Of a stretch of DNA of 64,000 bases, positions 52,697 to 61,324 are shown one piece after another. The stretch is from positions 35,555-99,554 of the forward strand of contig NZ_JAHHZN010000015.1 in NCBI RefSeq assembly GCF_018760735.1, in the 5' to 3' direction. Origin of the DNA: Hymenobacter piscis. GTDB lineage: Bacteria; Bacteroidota; Bacteroidia; Cytophagales; Hymenobacteraceae. Both the position numbers and the translations under genes were made by a program. The notes beneath the pieces are model-generated. The model ran no database searches. It saw only the letters and a program-made list of their open reading frames with translations, and was not told the DNA's origin. Positions within the stretch are counted from its first letter, which is position 1. Each line of letters begins with the position of its first letter.

Positions 52697-54083
52697 CTCC
52701 CGCACCGGGGCCGAGGCCATTACCGTTATCCGGGGCCGGGGCCGGGTATCGGCGCTGGGCCTGGCGCTGCCGACGGCTAGCGAGGCCCCCGCTTCCCCCT
52801 TCACCACCCACCCCACCGGCGTACCCGTAGCCGCCCTGCCCGCCCCCGCCGAAGCGGCCATAGCCGAGCTGCGCCGTCACCCCAGCTACCGCCAGCTCGA
52901 CCGCACCGTATTACTAGCCCTGCTGGCCGCCCGCCAGGCCACCGCCCAGGCGGGGTGGTCGGCTGGAGGAGAGTTGTCAGTTGGTAGTTGTCAGTTGTCA
53001 GTGGCCAGTGACGACGATAGTGCTGCTGGCATCGCGCAAGCTGCTACCGCCCCCGATGCTTCGGCCGCAGTGCTGAATCCGGGAAACGCCAGTAACCACA
53101 GCAACGCCGCCACCTCGCATTCCCTGCCGACCACTAACAACCAACAACCAACAACCAACAACCAACAACCAACAACTCAACTCGCCGTGAGCATCGGCAG
53201 CAGCCGGGGCGCGACGGGGCGGCTGGAGGAGTTCCACGCCGGGTTTCTGGCCGAAGGCAGCGTGCCGGTGGCGGCTTCGCCGCTTACCACCCTGGGCAAC
53301 GTGGCCAGCTGGGTGGCCTACGACGCAGGCCAGGAAGGCGGGGCGGCCCTGAGCCACTCCAGCACCTGCAGCAGCGCGTTTCAGGCGTTGGGTAATGCCC
53401 GGGCCTGGCTGAAAGCCGGCATGGCCACCCGGTTTCTGGCCGGCGGCACCGAGGCCCCGCTCACCAATTTCACCCTGGCCCAGATGCGCGCCATCGGCAT
53501 CTACTCGCCCCTGGCTGCCGCCGACTGGCCCTGCCGGCCGGGCGCGGGCCGACCTTCCTCGTTTGTGCTCGGCGAAGGTGCGGCCGTGTTTGCCCTGGAG
53601 CAGCTTTCCGCCGCCCAGGCCGCAGCCGAAACCGGGCCGCTGCTGGTGCTGGCCGGCGTAGGCTTCGGGTTTGAGGCCATCGGCAGCAAAACCGGCCTCT
53701 CGCTCGAGGGCCAGCACTTCCAGCAGGCCATGCGCGAGGCCCTGGCCCAAGCCAGCCTCACCCCCACCGACATCGACGCGGTGGTGCTACACAGCCCCGG
53801 CACCCCGGCCGGCGACGCCGCCGAGCGGGCCGCCCTGCGCGCCATCTTCGGGCCGACGCTGGCGCCGCTACTCTCCAACAAGTGGCTGGTGGGCCACACC
53901 CTGGGGGCTTCCGCCGCGCTCAGCCTCGATTTCGCCTGTCACGTGCTGGAAACTCAGCAGTGGCCCTCGGCTCCGTTTGCTACTGATCTGGCTTCGGCAG
54001 TTGATAAACCTATCCGGCGGATTCTGGTGAATGCGGCCGGCTTCGGCGGCAACGCGGCCAGCGCGGTGGTGGAGCTGCGGTAA
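52689..54083 (+). CDS. Ketosynthase (FabF/KAS-like) with internal repeat-derived insert
   Basis: 464 residues overlapping bioA by 8 bases. The condensing-enzyme catalytic residues are present: Cys227 in SSTCSSAF, His368 in HSPGTPAGD, Lys398 and His403 in NKWLVGHTLGA. It would condense acyl and malonyl thioesters. Between about residues 95 and 164 lies a Ser/Asn/Gln/Thr-rich insert (LSVGSCQLSV..TTNNQQPTTNNQQ) that ends directly before the core strand QLAVSIGSSRG; its coding DNA is an inverted ttgtcagt/aacaacc-type repeat. Because it shares an operon with bioA, it may contribute to pimeloyl-chain synthesis; that is inference. Whether the insert is tolerated is unknown. Confidence 0.82.
   Translation: MTNSRTGAEAITVIRGRGRVSALGLALPTASEAPASPFTTHPTGVPVAALPAPAEAAIAELRRHPSYRQLDRTVLLALLAARQATAQAGWSAGGELSVGSCQLSVASDDDSAAGIAQAATAPDASAAVLNPGNASNHSNAATSHSLPTTNNQQPTTNNQQPTTQLAVSIGSSRGATGRLEEFHAGFLAEGSVPVAASPLTTLGNVASWVAYDAGQEGGAALSHSSTCSSAFQALGNARAWLKAGMATRFLAGGTEAPLTNFTLAQMRAIGIYSPLAAADWPCRPGAGRPSSFVLGEGAAVFALEQLSAAQAAAETGPLLVLAGVGFGFEAIGSKTGLSLEGQHFQQAMREALAQASLTPTDIDAVVLHSPGTPAGDAAERAALRAIFGPTLAPLLSNKWLVGHTLGASAALSLDFACHVLETQQWPSAPFATDLASAVDKPIRRILVNAAGFGGNAASAVVELR
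52971..53180. repeat. Repeat-derived insert inside ketosynthase gene
   Basis: gagttgtcagttggtagttg at the left and caacaaccaacaactcaact at the right form an imperfect inverted repeat; the right side is a run of (ccaacaa)n units. It is in frame with the ketosynthase, length 210 (70 codons). Similar units lie in the intergenic DNA at 41513-41559. Confidence 0.85.
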
Positions 54084-54090
54084 GCGTGTT

Positions 54091-54203
54091 GTAGCGCGAA
54101 GCCTTTGCTTCGCGTATCGCTGCTGGCGTTGAAGCTGTATGCTCCTGCCTGCTGCAATACGGCGGCCTACACCAGCATACGCGAACTACAAAGTTCGCGC
54201 TAC
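54091..54203. repeat. Inverted repeat, family B copy 2
   Basis: gtagcgcgaagcctttgcttcgcg and gcgaactacaaagttcgcgctac as outer arms; the middle is less symmetrical (gctgctggcgttgaagctg). It begins 8 bases after the ketosynthase stop. Confidence 0.82.
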
Positions 54204-54260
54204 TTCCCGCAACGCTGGCCGAAATCCTGCGTCTATAGCCTTCCCAACCACAACCAACCT

Positions 54261-55619
54261 ATGCGTCGTTTCTCCCCGTTGCTGCTGGCCCTCGGTTTAT
54301 CCGCGCCGGCGCTGGCCCAAACCCAGCCCGCCACCACGCCCAATCCGCTCATCACCCGCATGGTGGAGGAAGTCTCCGAAAAGAATCTGCGCGACGACAT
54401 CGACAAGCTCGTGAGCTTTGGCACCCGCCACACCCTGAGCGATACCAAAAGCAAGAAGCGCGGCATCGGGGCGGCCCGCAGCTGGGTGGAAGGCGAGTTT
54501 CGCAAGTACAGCAAGGCCAGCGGCGGCCGATTGAAAGTCGAGCAGGACACGTTCACCATCAAGCCCGACGGCCGCCGCATCGACCGGCCCGTGCTGATGG
54601 CCAACGTCATGGCCACCCTGCCCGGCACCGACCCCACCGACAAGCGCGTGTTCATCGTGAGCGGCCACATCGACTCGCGGGTGTCGGACGTGATGAACGC
54701 CACCGCCGACGCGCCCGGGGCCAACGACGACGGCTCGGGCACGGTGGCCGTGATGGAGCTGGCCCGCGTGATGAGCCAGCAGCAGTTTCCGGCCACCATC
54801 ATCTTCGTGGCGGTGCAGGGCGAAGAGCAGGGCCTCTACGGCTCCACCTACCTGGCCAAGCGCGCTAAAAAGGAGGGCTGGAATCTGGTGGCCATGCTCA
54901 ACAACGACATCATGGGCAACTCCACCGGCCACGACCCCGAAATCAAGAACACCACCCAGCTGCGCGTGTTCAGCGAAGGCGTGCCCGCCACCGAAACGCC
55001 CGACGAGGCGAAAGTACGCCGCACGCTGAGCAGCGAAAACGACTCGCCCAGCCGCAACCTGGCCCGCTACGCCCGCACGGCCACCAAGCAATACGTAGCC
55101 GGCCACGAGGTAATCCTGGAGTACCGCCCCGACCGGTTCCTGCGCGGCGGCGACCATACGCCCTTCAACCAGCAGGGCTTCACGGCCGTGCGCTTCTCGG
55201 AAGTGAACGAGGATTTCCGCCACCAGCACCAGGACCTGCGCACCGAAAACGGCGAGGAATACGGCGACCACGCCAAGTTCATGGATTTCGCCTACCTGCG
55301 CAAAAACACCGGCGTAAACCTGGCTACCCTGGCTTCCCTGGCCCTGGCTCCCGCCGCCCCCGAAAACGTGGGCGTGCTCACGGCCAACCTCACCAACCGC
55401 ACCGAGCTGAAGTGGACCGCGCCCCAAACCGGCGAGAAGCCGGCCGGCTACTACGTGCTCATGCGCGAAACCAGCGCCCCCGAGTGGCAGCAGAAGTTCT
55501 TCGTGACCGACACCAAAGCCGACCTGCCCCACAGCAAGGACAACTTCATCTTCGGGGTAGTAAGCGTGGACGCCGAGGGCCACGAGAGCCTGCCGGTGCT
55601 GCCCAAGCCGGTGCGGTAA
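54261..55619 (+). CDS. Secreted M28-family metallopeptidase with FN3-like end
   Basis: 452 residues with a signal peptide (MRRFSPLLLALGLSAPALAQ). The M28 zinc ligands are present: His in VSGHIDSR, Asp in GANDDGSG, Glu in QGEEQGLYG, Asp in LNNDIMG and His in GGDHTPF. The final about 90 residues (PAAPENVGVLTANLTN..LKWTAPQTGEKPAGYYVLMRE) look like a fibronectin type III-like domain. It is probably an exported aminopeptidase. ATG at 54261 gives the signal peptide; the upstream frame overlaps the repeat. Confidence 0.9.
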   Translation: MRRFSPLLLALGLSAPALAQTQPATTPNPLITRMVEEVSEKNLRDDIDKLVSFGTRHTLSDTKSKKRGIGAARSWVEGEFRKYSKASGGRLKVEQDTFTIKPDGRRIDRPVLMANVMATLPGTDPTDKRVFIVSGHIDSRVSDVMNATADAPGANDDGSGTVAVMELARVMSQQQFPATIIFVAVQGEEQGLYGSTYLAKRAKKEGWNLVAMLNNDIMGNSTGHDPEIKNTTQLRVFSEGVPATETPDEAKVRRTLSSENDSPSRNLARYARTATKQYVAGHEVILEYRPDRFLRGGDHTPFNQQGFTAVRFSEVNEDFRHQHQDLRTENGEEYGDHAKFMDFAYLRKNTGVNLATLASLALAPAAPENVGVLTANLTNRTELKWTAPQTGEKPAGYYVLMRETSAPEWQQKFFVTDTKADLPHSKDNFIFGVVSVDAEGHESLPVLPKPVR

Positions 55620-55634
55620 CATTTCCGTTTATCT

Positions 55635-55675
55635 ATACAAGAGCCCATTATGCAGTGCATATTGGGCTCTTGTAT
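55635..55675. terminator. Hairpin downstream of M28 gene
   Basis: atacaagagcccat and attgggctcttgtat pair with one mismatch around a short spacer; no long T run follows, so terminator function is moderate. Confidence 0.6.
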
Positions 55676-55704
55676 GTATTTTCAGGCTGTATATAACCTA
55701 TCCT

Positions 55705-56526
55705 ATGCGCTACTGCTTCTATGTCTTTTCCCTGCTATTGCTGCTCACCGCCAGGCCGACAGCAGGACAGTGCTTGTCTCAATGGCATATTACAGTATGG
55801 CCAGAAGGGGATGCTACTATCCAACCCCGCCAAATACTTCTGTTTTCCGCGGGCGCAAATACAAGTGCCCACCCTAATCTACCGCAGTTCGGACGCCAGA
55901 TTCAGGTGTATCTATGGTCAAGGCATGACTCAGTGCCATTACTGTTGCTTGACCAGCCGGTTAACCCGCTCAGCAGTGACCTGCAGGTTCTGATGCAGCC
56001 AGCCCGGCCATTGCTGCCCGACACGGTGTACTACCTACGCACGAGCCTGCCGCCGACTGGCTACAGCTTGTTTCGAATGCAGCGCGCCCGGGCTGGCAGC
56101 AAGCAACTCGTTATTGCACATCACTGGCGCGTCAGCAGCGCACCGCCCGATACGCAGGCTCCTCGCTGGGTGGCTACGCCCACTGTCGTGCGCAAAGAGT
56201 ACTCAGAAAACAGCGAAGGAATCAACAACTACGTGCTCTTCTCGTATCCCGTGCAGGATAGTTCGCTGGTGCTGGTGCGGGCTACCATTCGAAGTGAGCG
56301 ACTGGAGAAACCAAACGTCAGCTACCTCAAGTCCTGGCAGAATCAGTTGGGCATTGGCTGGTTTACCTGCGGCGGCGACTTCCAGTTTGCTTCTGGTGAA
56401 GAATACACCGTACTGTTTGAAGCCTTGGATGCGGCCGGTAACCGTAGCCAAGCTACCGGCCACCCTATTCCGTTCCGGAGTCCGTCCCGTCCAAGACAAA
56501 AACCAACCAAAACAAGTACACGATGA
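55705..56526 (+). CDS. Secreted hypothetical protein
   Basis: 273 residues with a signal peptide (MRYCFYVFSLLLLLTARPTAGQC). The mature part contains beta-rich segments (WHITVWPEGDATIQPRQILLFSAG, RQIQVYLW) and a C-terminal Ser/Arg/Lys/Pro-rich tail. Two further cysteines could pair. No family recognised. Composition is slightly AT-richer than neighbours. A second frame in 56114-56530 overlaps it and is discarded. Confidence 0.65.
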   Translation: MRYCFYVFSLLLLLTARPTAGQCLSQWHITVWPEGDATIQPRQILLFSAGANTSAHPNLPQFGRQIQVYLWSRHDSVPLLLLDQPVNPLSSDLQVLMQPARPLLPDTVYYLRTSLPPTGYSLFRMQRARAGSKQLVIAHHWRVSSAPPDTQAPRWVATPTVVRKEYSENSEGINNYVLFSYPVQDSSLVLVRATIRSERLEKPNVSYLKSWQNQLGIGWFTCGGDFQFASGEEYTVLFEALDAAGNRSQATGHPIPFRSPSRPRQKPTKTSTR

Positions 56527-56684
56527 GTAGAGCCATTTGCCCCCCCCACGTTAGCAATACTAGGGCTTCATCTTTTACTGTCGACTTAAAGCTATGCCGA
56601 TGCCCCACTTTCTCGATTCCATACTACTCTCCCCATTCTGAGTAATTCCGCTATCTTGTGGCCCTTCTGTTACCCGTATTGCTT

Positions 56685-57205
56685 ATGAACTATCTGATAC
56701 CTTTTCTGGCCGCCGGGCTGGTTACGCAGCAGGTACACGCGCAAACTTCCGCGCCGGCTCCCTACCACGTGGCGCTGGGCTTGCTGGGCTCCTACCGGAC
56801 GCGGTAGGGGTGCTGGGGGAAGCCCGGTTGACGCCTCATTTCGGCCTGAAACTGGCTGGCGTGCGCACCTCCGACGGTACCGTACCGGGCGAGTACAGCA
56901 ACGCCGGCGTCGGGCAAGTGGTCTACTACCTGCCTTGCCGGCTCACGTGGCTGGAGCCCACCGTGGGCCTGGGCGGCATCTACACCAGCTACCACTGGAA
57001 GCAGTATGGGCAAAGCGGCACCGTCCGCGACCTGAACGTGAGCGGCAGCTTCGGGGCCAACGTACGGTTTCAGGAGCACCTGCGCGCCGGCCTGCAGCTG
57101 TTCGTGGCCAACGGGTTCCACGGTACCTACGCCGACAACGACATGCGCCGCAGCGGCCGGCGGCTGCTGGCCTTGCCGGCTCTCACGCTGGAAGTGCTGC
57201 TGTAA
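56685..57205 (+). pseudogene. Frameshifted secreted barrel-like protein
   Basis: Frame one starts at ATG 56685 with a signal peptide (MNYLIPFLAAGLVTQQVHAQ) and continues YHVALGLLGS, then hits TAG at 56805. A second frame runs from about 56795: DAVGVLGEARLTPHFGLKLAGVRTSDGTV..., ending at 57205 (LTLEVLL). Restoring one C in taccgg near 56793-56796 gives GSYPDAVGVL and a complete protein of about 170 residues with an outer-membrane beta-barrel look (alternating strands, terminal hydrophobic residue). It may be a real mutation or a sequencing indel. Confidence 0.72.
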
Positions 57206-57434
57206 ATTGGGGGTACACAGGGCTTGGGCGGCTGAAACCGGGTAAGTGCGCTGTAGAGACGCGTATTCGCGTCGCGTCATTGAACGATGCCATTACAACG
57301 ATGCGGACAACCAGATGCCGACGGGCACCTCTACCGGCCCGCTAAAACCCAACCACCCTTCCGTTCTTCGTATACCAGAGAAGCGGCCGGCCATCGTGCG
57401 GTCCGGCGGCCCTGTCCTCTCTACCATTTATCCC

Positions 57435-57941
57435 ATGAAACCCACCTTCCTGTTACTATTGCTGACGCTGCTGCTCGGCGGCCCCGCCGCCCGGGCCCAA
57501 TCGGGCTACCAGGTGCCCGAGTATACGTTCCGGCTGCCGGAGGATTACATCCGCTTCGAGCCCCAGGTGGTGGAGGCCGTGAACTGGCTGGAGAAAACGC
57601 CCGCCGGCCAGCAGACCACTCAGCGGCAGGCGGTCAACAAGTTCGTGTTTCAGTGGCTGAGCGGCGCGCCCAACGTGCAGGTGCAGCTGCAGAAGTACGT
57701 GGCCGACCTCGTGAAACAGAACCCCGACCAGCTGCTGCTGTTCATGGGCGGCTGGGCCCGCTACCAGCTCCGGCACCCCGAGGTGGAAGACCAGGTGATG
57801 CTTAACGTGGCCGGCCTCAACACCCTGCTCACGGCTTACGAAGCCGGCGGCTACCCCAAAAGCAAGCAGCTGCAAGAGCTCCTGCGCCTGCGTCAGCAGA
57901 ACCAGCTGCCGGCCTGGGTCGCCCGGCAACTGGGCCGTTAA
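57435..57941 (+). CDS. Secreted hypothetical protein
   Basis: 168 residues with a signal peptide (MKPTFLLLLLTLLLGGPAARAQ). Mature part SGYQVPEYTFRLPEDYIRFEPQVVEAVNWLEKTP followed by helices (QQTTQRQAVNKFVFQWL, QLQKYVADLVKQNP), ending LPAWVARQLGR. No family was recognised. The start ATG 57435 follows tatcccatg; earlier in-frame codons lie in noncoding DNA that includes a gacgcgtattcgcgtc hairpin (57257-57275). Confidence 0.68.
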   Translation: MKPTFLLLLLTLLLGGPAARAQSGYQVPEYTFRLPEDYIRFEPQVVEAVNWLEKTPAGQQTTQRQAVNKFVFQWLSGAPNVQVQLQKYVADLVKQNPDQLLLFMGGWARYQLRHPEVEDQVMLNVAGLNTLLTAYEAGGYPKSKQLQELLRLRQQNQLPAWVARQLGR

Positions 57942-58091
57942 CCACCGGCCCGGGACAGGTTCCGCCGCCACCCCGGGCCGGGACAGCACAACTTTTTTTT
58001 CAGGTGCCCACTGGAATATTGCTAATCCGGAGCGTACTTGCGGCCGCAACGAGGCCGAACTACCCGTTGCATCCCGATTTTCCACTGCCCC

Positions 58092-58241
58092 ATGTCGCGT
58101 TTGTTTTCCGTTGCTTCTGCCCGTTTCGCCAGCCCTGCGGCTTGCGTGCTGGGTGTATGCGCCGCTGGGAAGCGCGTGGGCGGCAGCCCCGTGATGGTCA
58201 AGAAATCGAAGAAACCTACCCCGACCCGACCGTCGCACTAG
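58092..58241 (+). CDS. Possible 49-aa basic protein (weak)
   Basis: Starts MSRLFSVASARFASPAACV and ends in a Lys/Pro/Thr tail (MVKKSKKPTPTRPSH). Followed 26 bases later by an intrinsic terminator, so a transcript is likely, but it might instead be a leader or ncRNA. No family resemblance. Confidence 0.35.
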   Translation: MSRLFSVASARFASPAACVLGVCAAGKRVGGSPVMVKKSKKPTPTRPSH

Positions 58242-58266
58242 TTCACCGCACCCCATCTGAACGTTC

Positions 58267-58302
58267 AAGCGCCGGTCCTGCCCAGGGTCGGCGCTTCTTT
58301 TT
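58267..58302 (+). terminator. Terminator upstream of lysC
   Basis: aagcgccggtcctg, cagggtcggcgctt stem followed by CTTTTTG and another T run at 58308-58314. Confidence 0.82.
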
Positions 58303-58372
58303 GTCCTGTTTTTTTCCTGGCCCACCCGCGGCCGGGGCCTTTTCCGACACTCGTTTTCTGCTTTCCTGGTTT

Positions 58373-59692
58373 ATGAAGATTTTGAAGTTTGGCGGCACGT
58401 CCGTCGGGTCGGCGCAGCGGATGCGCGAAGTAGCGGAGCTGATTCACGCCCCCCACCTGGCGCGGCGCATCGTGGTGCTGTCGGCCATGAGCGGCACCAC
58501 CAACGCGCTGGTGGAAATTGCCGGCCTGCTCTACGGCGGCGACGCGGCCGCGGCCGAAGCCCGCATCCGGTTCCTGCAGCAGCGCTACCACGAAGTGGCC
58601 CGCGAGCTGCTCCCGGGCCACGCCGAGGCCGTACTGCCCACCCTCGGCCAGCACTTCCAGACCCTGCTCGACCTGACCGCCGCGCCCCTCTCCGCCGATG
58701 GCGAGCGGGTAATTCTGGCCCAGGGCGAGCTGCTGAGCACCCTGCTGGTGCACGCCTACGTGACGCGGGTGCTGGGCCGCCCCGCCGTGCTGCTGCCCGC
58801 CCTCGACTTCATGCGCATCGACACCGACGAGGAGCCCGATGCGCCCGCCATCCGGGAGCTGCTGGCCGCCACGCTGGCCCCGCACGCGGCCGAGCGCCTG
58901 TTTATCACCCAGGGCTACATCTGCCGCAGCGCCCAGGGCTCCATCGACAACCTCAAGCGCGGGGGCTCCGACTACTCCGCTTCCCTGATCGGGGCGGCCG
59001 TGGGGGCCGAGGAAATCCAGATCTGGACCGACATCGACGGCCTGCACAACAACGACCCGCGCATCGTGCAGGGCACCTACCCCATCCGGGAATTGTCGTT
59101 TGACGAGGCCGCGGAGCTGGCCTATTTCGGGGCCAAGATTCTGCACCCCAGCTCGGTGCTGCCGGCCCGCCAGCACGGCATTCCGGTGCGGTTGCTCAAC
59201 ACCATGCAGCCCGAGGCCCCGGGCACGCTCATCTCGGCCAAAACCGGGGCCGAAGCCATCAAGGCCGTGGCCGCCAAGGACGGTATCACGGCCATCAATG
59301 TGAAGTCGAGCCGAATGCTGCTGGCCCACGGTTTCCTGCGCAGCCTGTTCGAGATTTTCGAGCGTTACCGCACTTCCATCGACATGATTACGACCTCGGA
59401 AGTGGCCGTGTCGCTGACCATCGACGACGCCGGCCGCCTGCCCCAGATTCTGGACGAGCTGCGCCGCTTCTGCTCGGTGGAAGTAGACGAAAACCAGAGC
59501 ATCATCTGCCTCGTGGGCAACCTGCTCCAGGATGCCCACGGCGCCGCTAACCGGGCTTTCACGGCCCTCAAGGACATTCCGGTGCGCATGATCAGCTACG
59601 GCGGCTCGCCCAATAACATCAGCATCCTGGTCCGTACCGACGACAAAGTGCGTGCCCTGCAGGCCCTGAACGCCGGGCTGTTTCAGCGGTAG
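58373..59692 (+). CDS. lysC: Aspartate kinase
   Basis: 439 residues. Kinase N-terminus MKILKFGGTSVGS, substrate-binding block SAMSGTTNAL, and GGSDYSASLIGAAV; the C-terminal half contains two ACT domains (INVKSSRMLLAHGFLRSLF and MISYGGSPNNISILV). It phosphorylates aspartate, the first step to lysine, threonine and methionine; feedback control through the ACT domains is known for the family. It is monofunctional, not fused to homoserine dehydrogenase. The lysine gene lysA follows 230 bases downstream. Confidence 0.95.
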   Translation: MKILKFGGTSVGSAQRMREVAELIHAPHLARRIVVLSAMSGTTNALVEIAGLLYGGDAAAAEARIRFLQQRYHEVARELLPGHAEAVLPTLGQHFQTLLDLTAAPLSADGERVILAQGELLSTLLVHAYVTRVLGRPAVLLPALDFMRIDTDEEPDAPAIRELLAATLAPHAAERLFITQGYICRSAQGSIDNLKRGGSDYSASLIGAAVGAEEIQIWTDIDGLHNNDPRIVQGTYPIRELSFDEAAELAYFGAKILHPSSVLPARQHGIPVRLLNTMQPEAPGTLISAKTGAEAIKAVAAKDGITAINVKSSRMLLAHGFLRSLFEIFERYRTSIDMITTSEVAVSLTIDDAGRLPQILDELRRFCSVEVDENQSIICLVGNLLQDAHGAANRAFTALKDIPVRMISYGGSPNNISILVRTDDKVRALQALNAGLFQR

Positions 59693-59712
59693 AGTAGAAC
59701 CGTATAAGAACG

Positions 59713-59872
59713 GCGTCATGCTGAGCGCAGTCGAAGCATCTCTACCGCTTCGGTCTTACATCTCGCCTCACCCCCCGGCCCCCTCTCCGAAAAAGGAGAG
59801 GGGGAGCCAGCCGACAGGTTTACTATTGCGGTAGAGATGCTTCGACTTCGCTCCGCTGCACTCAGCATGACG
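59713..59872. repeat. Family A copy 4 enclosing a family D element
   Basis: Outer arms gcgtcatgctgagcgcagtcgaagcatctctaccgc and gcggtagagatgcttcgacttc..ctcagcatgacg; in the spacer, ctcaccccccggccccctctccg with aaggagagggggag (59765-59805) is a family D core. One element appears nested in another. Confidence 0.88.
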
Positions 59873-59922
59873 GGCTTTTTGCCTCAGCTCCCCAGTCCCC
59901 AAGTACCCCAACACTCCAACCC

Positions 59923-61071
59923 ATGCCTTTTCAACTTCCGGCGGAATTCCGCGACCAGCCGACTCCGTTTTACTACTACGACCTCGACCTGCTCGACCAG
60001 ACCCTGGCGGCCCTGACGGCGGCCGCCCGGCCGGGCAATTTCCAGGTGCATTACGCCCTCAAGGCCAACTCCAACCTGCCCATTCTGGCGCGCATAAACC
60101 AGGCCGGGCTGGGCGCCGACTGCGTGAGCGGGGGCGAGGTGGCGCGGGCCCTGGAGGCCGGTTTCGGAGCTGAGCACGTGGTATTTGCCGGCGTGGGCAA
60201 GTCGGATGCCGAGATGAACCTGGCCCTGGCGGCCGATATTTTCTGCTTCAACGCCGAGTCGGTGCCGGAGCTGCGGGTGCTCGACGAGCTGGCCCGGGCC
60301 CAGGGCCGGCGGGCGCGGGTGGCGCTGCGCGTGAATCCGAACGTGGACGCCTACACCCACCCCCACATCACCACGGGCCTCGACGCCAACAAGTTCGGCA
60401 TCAGCCTGCCCGACCTGGCCGGCGTCATCGACCAGCTCGACCAGCTGCCGAACGTGGAGCTGATTGGCCTGCACGCCCACATCGGCTCCCAGATTACGGA
60501 GCTGAGCGTGTTTGCCGCCCTCAGCCGCAAGCTCAACGACCTGCAGACCTGGCTCGAAGACCGGGGCCACCGCCTGCCCCACCTCAACGTGGGCGGCGGT
60601 TTGGGCATCGACTACGAGCAGCCCGACCAGCACCCGATTCCCGACTTCCGGACCTACTTCGGTATGTTTGAGCAGCACCTGGTGCGGCGGCCGGGCCAGC
60701 AGGTGCACGTGGAGCTGGGCCGGGCCGTGGTGGCCCAGTGCGGCACGCTGCTGAGCCGGGTGCTCTACGTGAAGGAAAGCCAGCACACGCGCTTTGCCAT
60801 CCTCGATGCGGGCATGACCGAGCTTATGCGCCCGGCCCTCTACGGCAGCCACCACCACATCCAGAACCTGAGCCGCCCGGCCGGCAGCCCCGAGCAGGCC
60901 TACGACGTGGTGGGCCCCATCTGCGAATCCACCGATACCTTCGGCCGCGCCCGCCTGCTGCCCGAAACCAGCCGCCACGACCTGCTGGCCATCCGCTCAG
61001 CCGGGGCCTACGGCGAGGTTATGGCCTCGGGCTACAACCTGCGCGGGAAAGCGCCGGCCTTGTACCGGTAG
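59923..61071 (+). CDS. lysA: Diaminopimelate decarboxylase
   Basis: 382 residues. Fold-III PLP enzyme: Lys47 in HYALKANSN, the glycine-rich HxxGS motif HIGSQIT, GGGLGIDY and the C-terminal ICESTDTF. It decarboxylates meso-diaminopimelate to lysine. The length is slightly shorter than E. coli LysA but normal for Bacteroidota. It lies downstream of lysC with a dispersed repeat between, so co-transcription is uncertain. Confidence 0.94.
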   Translation: MPFQLPAEFRDQPTPFYYYDLDLLDQTLAALTAAARPGNFQVHYALKANSNLPILARINQAGLGADCVSGGEVARALEAGFGAEHVVFAGVGKSDAEMNLALAADIFCFNAESVPELRVLDELARAQGRRARVALRVNPNVDAYTHPHITTGLDANKFGISLPDLAGVIDQLDQLPNVELIGLHAHIGSQITELSVFAALSRKLNDLQTWLEDRGHRLPHLNVGGGLGIDYEQPDQHPIPDFRTYFGMFEQHLVRRPGQQVHVELGRAVVAQCGTLLSRVLYVKESQHTRFAILDAGMTELMRPALYGSHHHIQNLSRPAGSPEQAYDVVGPICESTDTFGRARLLPETSRHDLLAIRSAGAYGEVMASGYNLRGKAPALYR

Positions 61072-61158
61072 CGCACCTTTTACCGGCCGAAACCGGGCGT
61101 TGGCTTGGCCCCAGGCCTTGTTGATCAAAACTTCTACCACCCCTGCCAGGCCGTTATC

Positions 61159-61310
61159 TACCTTTGTTTTACTAACAAGCGGCGCTGGCGAGGTGTATGG
61201 AAAGGAGCACCTCTCGCAGTGGAGTGTTAGGATCGGTACGTAGGGTGGAACTAAACAAGACCGATCATAACCCCGTCAGGAAAAAGCCGCTGCCTCTGGC
61301 AGCGGCTTTT
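61159..61310 (+). ncRNA. Candidate small transcript (ncRNA or tiny ORF)
   Basis: TACCTTTG (61159-61166) fits the -7 box, and a terminator (61281-61310) follows about 115 bases later, giving a predicted 145-base transcript in a gap with no other gene. An ATG at 61197 opens a 61-codon frame, but this frame runs across the terminator and into the next gene, so it is unlikely to be coding. Function unknown. Confidence 0.4.
61281..61310. terminator. Bidirectional terminator
   Basis: aaaaagccgctgcc, loop tctgg, agcggctttt; between lysA/the candidate transcript and the convergent GT39 gene. Confidence 0.88.
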
Positions 61311-61324
61311 CTGTTGGTACGCCC

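Larger units (their letters stand above)
57942..58372. other. Intergenic region before lysC with one possible small frame
   Basis: About 430 bases. It contains the 49-codon frame at 58092-58241 and a strong terminator at 58267-58302. Nothing else was seen; the T-rich tract cacaacttttttttcagg near 57987 might be promoter-related. Confidence 0.5.
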
